Part shown: piece after piece, positions 57,673 to 64,000 of the stretch
How positions within the stretch are numbered: the first letter of the stretch is position 1
Layout of the letters: the number at the start of each line of letters is the position of its first letter
Program-made: the position numbers and the translations under genes
NCBI GenBank assembly: GCA_029891385.1
Contig: CM057224.1
Location: forward strand, 1,178,001-1,242,000
DNA length: 64,000 nucleotides
Reading direction: 5' to 3'
DNA from: Erythroxylum novogranatense
Lineage: Eukaryota; Streptophyta; Magnoliopsida; Malpighiales; Erythroxylaceae
Notes under the pieces: generated by a model
Told to the model about the DNA's origin: nothing
Seen by the model: the letters and a program-made list of their open reading frames with translations, nothing else
The model's database searches: none

Positions 57673-57677
57673 TTAAG

Positions 57678-58879
57678 TGCCTGATTGGTTCAACTTTTAG
57701 ATGATCCAAAAGTACTTTTGTCCACAGCAAAAACTATTTAAGAAAAAAGTAAGTGTTTGGTTGTAAATTTCGAAAGTACTTTTAAAGTGGAAATAACTTT
57801 TTAAAAATCTCAAATACAACTTTTTAGAGAGCTAAAATTTGGAGCTTTTCAGAAAAGTCCAAATTTTAGCTTTTTTCAAAAAACTATTTTTTAATTCACT
57901 TCGTGTCACTTTCAGAAAAGTCCAAATTTTAGCTTTTTCAAAAAACTATTTTTTAATTCACTTCGTGTCACTTATGTTTATAATCCTTGCTAAACAAAAA
58001 CCATTACCAACTGATGAACCGATAAACAAGCACCTGAAGTGGGTGACAAGGTTGTTGCCATCCATGTATCCTCATTCCCCCCAAATGCAGTGAGCCAAGA
58101 TAATAATGTATTCAGAGGATATAGCACAAACAAAGAACTAGAACAGGTTTTGGGTCTTCCTTATATTCTTCCACTTTCTCTCGTTTTACTGAAAGGTTAA
58201 TGGATATCACCGACTCTAGCATCATTACCAACCAAACCAACAATAACTAGCCATTCCCTTGAAGGGTCTAATCACAGAGAAAGAAAACGATAAGTGATTA
58301 AGAAAGGCCAAAAAACGGAGCAATAAAGTGAAGAAATGACTGTTAAGGTGAGTTCGGGGTTGTGAAGAGGTGTCGACAAAGAAAAAACCTCTGTCTTGTT
58401 CACTCAATCATAGCTAGAGGCCATGGAAAGAGAGGAAAAAACTGAAAAGAAAAAGAATGGTCCAGTTTTGGATGTGGGTTTTTCTTTGTTTCTATGCAAG
58501 CAAACGTCTTTCTCACTTTGGTCGATACAAAGATTGGAGCTTTTTAATCAAAAAGAGGGAAAAAAAAGAGTTTGTGAAGAGAGAGAAATACATTCATTGA
58601 AGGGTCTGTCCTGCTTTGCTTTTTCATGCCTATACTTTAAAAATTATTTAGTATAAATATTTTTATTTTAAAATAAAATATAGATAAAATTAATAAAAGT
58701 GTTTTTTATTTTTATGTTGTCAAACAATCTATTGTATGAAGCTTTTTTAAAAAAGCTATTTTTTTTATTGACAGCCAAACAGTCAACTGACTTTTAAAAA
58801 AAGTTATTCTAAAAAATGCTCAGCTGACAAAAGCTCTATTGATAAAAACTCTACTGATAAAAGCTCAACCGAATGGGCC
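57678..58879. mobile_element. Inverted-repeat (MITE-like) element, 1.2 kb, flanked by TTAAG
   Basis: TTAAG occurs at 57673-57677 and 58880-58884. Just inside, TGCCTGATTGGTTCAACTTT on the left and GGCCCATTCGGTTGAGCTTT (reverse complement of the right) form an inverted repeat of about 25 bp at roughly 75 percent identity. A second inner pair occurs (TGTTTGGTTGTAAA near 57752; GCCAAACAG near 58772). Contains a 63-bp tandem duplication at 57847-57971 and about 700 bp of unique, less AT-rich sequence (57990-58650) that could be captured host DNA. No transposase. Confidence 0.55.
57847..57971. repeat. 63-bp tandem duplication
   Basis: The unit beginning TTTCAGAAAAGTCC starts at 57847 and 57910; the copies differ by a single T in a homopolymer. 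Confidence 0.85.
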
Positions 58880-58884
58880 TTAAG

Positions 58885-60890
58885 TCAGCACAATAGCTCA
58901 TATTGCCTTAGTCTGAGTGTTTGTTTGGATAAGTTTATATCAAGAAATTTTTCGAAAATAATTTTTTAAAAAGCAGGTTATTATTTAAATGTCATTTTAA
59001 AAAGAATTTTTTTGAAAGAATTTCATACAATAAACTATTTGGTAACATAAGAATAAAAATACTTTTAATTTTGACTATATTGTATTTTGTAATAAAAATA
59101 TATATATATATATATTATTTAAAATATATTAAATAATATGCAAAACACAATATATTAATTATTATATAATTTTAAACCATATGAAACATAAATAAGAATA
59201 CATTTAATCAAATCTTTTATAAAGATTATAAAGTAAGTAAATTTAATATAAAATAAATAATAAAACATATAAAAAATCAAATAATATTATATAAATCTCA
59301 TAGTAAACGTAAAGATGTATTTGTGGATATTGTGGGAGTTATGTAAAATATAATAATGAAAGGAACTAAAATATGCTCATTAATTAATCTGAAAATTTTA
59401 CCTTAAAAGTATTTTTGATAAATTTAAAATTTAAATTTATTAAAAGTTATATTTTAGTTGCTAAAAATTATATCTATTAAAATATATGTTTTTAATTTAC
59501 AATTAAATACTCATTTTTTTTAAATTGCAGGGGAAAAAATATTTATTTACTTTTCAAATGTTCAACGAAGCCGGCATATTGTCATTTGTAAATTTTAGAC
59601 TTTTGAGTTTTGACTGTACGAGGCCAATTTTACTAGGACCGCATACTAATAATGTTGGAACCGTCTTCACAAAGAAAAGTATCTGTTCAATTATTGGCTT
59701 TCATTTCTCGAATTCGTAGAACTTTTGAGCACATTTGTCGACAGAATCGGATGCTTTTCTCCTTTTTTCAACCGAAACAGGTCAAAAAGGCAGTGCATTG
59801 TTGAGGAATTTAGGCACGTGTGCGAACCAAACCGCAGACGTGACCTTAACCAGAATCATTGTCCCATTCCAGCACAATTTGGACTCGGCCTACGCTTCGT
59901 TTTCTTTTTTCACTCGTTTTGTGGACAAGAAAGGCGACACGTGGATATAGAATATTGTAATATGTTGACGAAGAAAAATCAAAAAAGCCAAAAAAAAAAG
60001 ACCACAATTGTCTAAAAATGTCCACATTCCACGCAGTTAAGTTGGAAATTCCGACTCCTGAGTCAACAAATGTGGTTAGGAATGAAGATAGAAACGGATG
60101 TGAATCGAATGTTGCCTCTTTTAACTCGTATTAATGATAATTAGAAGTCATTAGATCCTTTTCTTCTTCCTTTCCTTCACTCCATCCTACCATTCTAACC
60201 TTTCTCGAGAGATTCCATTCACAAACACAAAATTTATAGCTGACCGATATTACATACTAACATTTAGCTACTACAATTTACGCTTTTAGTCCTAATTTGT
60301 ATGATGAAAGAAATTGGTGTTTTTCCTATTGTTTATTGTATTCGGTGGTTTAGAAATCAAATTAGTTTTCAGAAGGGTAGATTTAGTGTGTTATTTTTGT
60401 CATGTAATAAGAAAATTAAGAGTTAGTGTAAATGTTTACATATTTCTCCTAAAATAATTGCTAGTTGATTTTCCTACGGGATGTAACCGTTATGTAACTC
60501 TTTTGATGTAATGGATTTTATTTACTTTGTTAAAAAAGAGAGTGAAGAGAATTTTATAATTATATCGTTGAATAAAATAATTTTAAATTGAATAAACTTA
60601 ATTTTAAATTTTTATACATGTTTTAAATTTCAAATTGAAAAGTGCCTAAAGTTTAAATTAAAAAATAAATTAGATAAATTTGGATTTTATTTATGAACAC
60701 AAATTGAGTTAAATTATTAACTTAAATTAAAAAAATAAATTATAATTTTGTGTTATTAAATTATTAACTTAAAATATATAATAATTAAATTATTATATAC
60801 ATCCCACAATTTATTTAATACACACTAAAAATAACCATACAAAATTATACATCAAATCCTTACATTTATAAAATATGATTGAACCAAATA
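58885..60890. other. AT-rich spacer with a promoter-like island
   Basis: 58900-59530 is AT-rich, with a short (TA)n. 59540-60170 has higher base complexity and two CACGTG G-boxes: 59815-59820 and 59938-59943, the latter inside ACACGTGG, an ABRE-like element. No credible coding region follows within the window, so it may be a chance cluster or an orphan promoter. ORFs at 59525-60015 show no recognisable domain. Confidence 0.4.
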
Positions 60891-61099
60891 GGTTGATGTG
60901 AGTGATTCAGCATTCTTATCTCTTAACTAGAGGTCTCGAGTTCGAGTCTTGAAAATAGAAAAATCTGTTTGGTAAGCATTTTATCTCTTACAGGCTAACC
61001 CGGTGCAAGCAGGGATTAGTCTGGGAGTGGTTGACTTAAAAGCGTTTTCTCATAAATTGAGACCCTTCTAAAATACCTTGTAAGTAAAAAAAAAAAAAA
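60891..61099 (+). mobile_element. tRNA-derived SINE, family 1, copy 2
   Basis: B-box-like GAGTTCGAGTC at 60938-60948, body CAGGGATTAGTCTGGGAGTGG at about 61013, and a poly(A) tail at 61086-61099. The body and 3' end match the minus-strand SINE at 2941-3165 (GGGATTAGTCTGAGAGTGG; ACCCTCCTAAGACACCT versus ACCCTTCTAAAATACCT). No clear target duplication was found. Confidence 0.75.
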
Positions 61100-61452
61100 T
61101 GAAATGACCATAAAAGACAGACCCTAAAGCGTACAATAATGACAATGGTGCACCAAAAATACAAAACTGTTTTGAAATATGGTGTAAATTGAAAACAGTC
61201 TAAGTACAGCTCATACGTTCTGACTTCTTGTCAGCATTTATCGATACGGGACTCTGAGCCAGCCAATCCCTCTTCACCTTATCATCTATCTATCTTATCG
61301 TCCCAACAACTCCTACCGCTCGGACGTGTCCCACACAACATCATTTCTGGCTTCTTTACTTCTTCTGTATATTTTATTTGATTTTGTTTGTGTTTGTTTC
61401 TCTGTATTTATTTTCTGATTTTCTTTTTTAAAACTAAAAAAAGATATTTTCT

Positions 61453-61483
<31 letters not shown>

Positions 61484-64000
61484 ATGTGTTCCATCTGGGA
61501 TTTTGCCATTGTAGCTAATGCTTTGCAATGTCTAAAAACTATAAGTTCCAATTCTTTTATGTGAAGTTTTGTTTCGTTAGTCAACACTTTTTTAGATTTT
61601 TTATTGTAAAGTATTATTAGATATGTAGTCACTAAATGATTTGGTATGTTGTTTGTTTCTTTGTTAAGGATCCCTTAAATTTTAAGATTTTCTATGCAAG
61701 TGTACTTCCAATGATTATTATGTCCTTAGTATATCTAGGTCTTGATTGACAATCAACGGATTATACTAACTGTTAGATGATATTATCAGCGATTAGTTGA
61801 TGTAAATTATATCAACTGATTTGATAAGTAGATAATATCATTAGTTTATTATGAATGTTTGAAAAATTAACTGCTTTAGTATTAGCTATTTATGTGTAAA
61901 ATGACTTATAAGGGTGTAATTTTACAAAATTTATCGTAACATTAATATTATATCTCAGTATTTTAATGAATACTCTTATAAGGATTTAGATTTTCAGTCT
62001 TGATAGTTAGTGATGCAATTAAACTAAAAGGTGAATTTATTAATCACACAAATCTCTTATTTGTTAAGTAATTTATTTAAATTACATAATTTCTAATTAT
62101 TGTGTACATCTAAAAATATAACATAAGATACATATATATTTTAGAAATAATGAATATCGAATGCTCTAATATTTGTTAGTAAACTAATAGAAAATAAAAA
62201 GTTTGAGAGTACAATAACTGATACCTTCCTTTATATGTGAAAGAGTGGAATATAATAGAGTTAAACAACAGACACCGGATGTTCTTTTGTTGTTTTTTAT
62301 TTATGATGCAAAATATTCACAGTTTTTGTTGTCAAACCATACCTTTTCATATTTTTAGGGCTTACTCAATCCATTTGATAGAGACCCATTTCACAAAACG
62401 TAGTCATCGAGGTGGGTTTTCAAGCTTTTGGCGATCTATTCAATTATAGTGAGAGCTCAATTGTCATGCTAATAAAATTTTGTTAGTCGATTGGATAAAA
62501 CGCTCATTTTTTAAGTTTTTTAATTTTCAATTGGTTGAGTTGAATAAGTCAACCCACTAATTATTAACCAAACAAAGGGCATTAGTTGTTTGACATAGTC
62601 AAACAATTAAGTACCCTCAAAACGCTAATTTATGACTTTTTAGCCATCAATCAAATAGAGGCCTAATGTGTGATCGAAAATGACTTTTTTATCATATAAG
62701 AGTAAGATTACGTATTATTAAACCTCCTTAGATCTTGCATTTAGCGGAACTCTCACTGGATGACATTATTGTTATTGTTATATCTAATTTGTTAGAAATT
62801 ACATGTGTATGAAGTGGGAAAAAATACAATTTAACGTAATTATTTAAAGTTCGGACTAATATTGTAAAATTGAATAAGGTTTAAAAATATTTTAAAATAA
62901 ACTCTTTTAAATGATAAGAAACTTTTAAAAATTATAACAAAAATACAAAGTAGATATTTTTGTGATGTATATAAAACAAAATTCTTAAATTTATATAATA
63001 ATTATAAATTACTCTATATGAATAACAAATTTGAACAATAATTTCAATTAAATTTGTAAGAGGTGAACAGATTTGAAAATTTTAAGATTTAATTCAAAAT
63101 AGGAAAATTTTAATTTTAATTTTATTTCTAAACTTAATTAAATTCAAATACCCATAATCAACTTCTTTAAATACAATTTAATTAATTCATTTCAATACAA
63201 TTTAACTCAATTTTCATAATAATTAAAAAATATTTTTAAAACCAATCCCAAGGTGGAGTTTTCGTACCAGAACTATAATAGAGTGAATGTTCCTTATTAT
63301 ATGCATGCACTTTTGCATGATCTTTAGAAATGATTACATTTTCTTTTGTCACGAGTATGTAAAGTATTTAATGATATCGAACTTAATTAATTTGAAAGAA
63401 TATTAAATAGTTTAGTTTATGCTTAAAATATACAAATTAATATATTTTAAAATTTACGAAAATTAAAAAGTACAATAAAATATTATTTTATCATTTAATT
63501 TGCAAATTTTCTTATTTTTTTCCTATATTTTCTTTATTTTTATTTAATTTTAGTGGGGCTCATTATGAAATCAATATGTCCACACACCCTACACCAAGAT
63601 TGACGGTGTAGGGTGTCCAGCCTGTCCACGTAATTTCGTCTTTTTCTTTTTTTAAAATTTTGTTTTATTATATATATATAATATCAAATAAATATATATA
63701 ATCTCAAATAAATACCTAATTAAAAATTATATTAATTTTTTCTACTAATAAAAATAAAACTACTTAATATTAAACTTGTATCATTATCACATCAAATTCA
63801 AATCTCGCAATAAAACATAATTTAGAGAGGTATGATAATACTTTATCTTATTCTTATATAATAAAAAGTTATTTTAGTACGCCTATATATGAACGTGACA
63901 ATAAAAAAATACAAAGTAAAGAGTAAATCTCGAAAACTTTAAGATTTGTTTGAATATTATTACAAAATTGCTATAAATAGTTAAATAATAAAAAATCTTC
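61100..64000. repeat. AT-rich end region with (TA)n at 61453-61480
   Basis: A (TA)14 microsatellite lies at 61453-61480. Copies of a short dispersed repeat (GATAATACGTAATCTTACTC and variants) lie at about 62692-62727 (inverted) and 63815-63870 (direct). No gene is supported; the ORF at 62237-62449 has no recognisable feature. Confidence 0.5.

Noticed and set aside
59525..60015. Overlapping ORFs of 64-96 codons
   Set aside because: No domain, no splice support, several overlapping frames; probably chance in a less AT-rich island.

Overview
The window is nuclear DNA from a flowering plant, most likely a eudicot. It is AT-rich, with intron-containing plant genes (DUF1262 proteins, an F-box protein, a Rab escort protein), plant-type LTR retrotransposons primed by tRNA-Met, a CACTA element, a hAT-type MITE and tRNA-derived SINEs. 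I cannot name the species. There are no bacterial operons, rRNA or CRISPR arrays, and I found no convincing tRNA gene.

Layout. 0.4-10 kb: two near-identical two-exon DUF1262 genes on the minus strand, a tandem pair. The space between and upstream of them holds a 368-bp hAT-type MITE with an 8-bp target duplication, a SINE, and a 4.17-kb CACTA element carrying only the tail of a transposase. 12.7-13.9 kb: a single-exon minus-strand gene with an N-terminal cysteine module resembling DUF740/OCTOPUS proteins. 15.3-18.1 kb: a SINE with a perfect 13-bp target duplication, a SINE-like fragment and a TRIM-like mini-retrotransposon. 18.3-27.6 kb: a structurally complete 9.25-kb Copia element (LTRs of about 1.87 kb, 5-bp duplication CAGAT) with broken coding capacity. 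It splits a dispersed segment whose relative lies at 48.8 kb. 29.6-31.1 kb: an inverted-repeat element whose interior has become a long (AAT)n tract.

31.9-47.5 kb is the main feature: a nine-exon Rab escort protein (REP) gene that appears dead. A short deletion shifts the frame in exon 1. A Copia element with non-canonical TA...TA LTR ends sits inside exon 1, 11-13 bp from its 3' end. A minus-strand Ty3/Gypsy element sits about 20 bp into intron 1. The exon 1 donor is not recognisable and the exon 3 donor is AT instead of GT. Exons 2-9 otherwise keep good splice sites and an uninterrupted frame, so the decay looks recent. REP is needed for Rab prenylation, so an intact copy should exist elsewhere.

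48-51.4 kb: a possible small secreted protein and an intact F-box gene, both on the minus strand. 51.4-64 kb: gene-poor AT-rich DNA with a 1.2-kb inverted-repeat element bounded by TTAAG, a second SINE of the 3-kb family, microsatellites and a short dispersed repeat.

I do not see a new multi-gene system. The window's interest is the layered transposon history: a gene caught while dying, several insertions datable by their target-site duplications, and nonsense mutations in the retroelements that mostly look like C-to-T changes.
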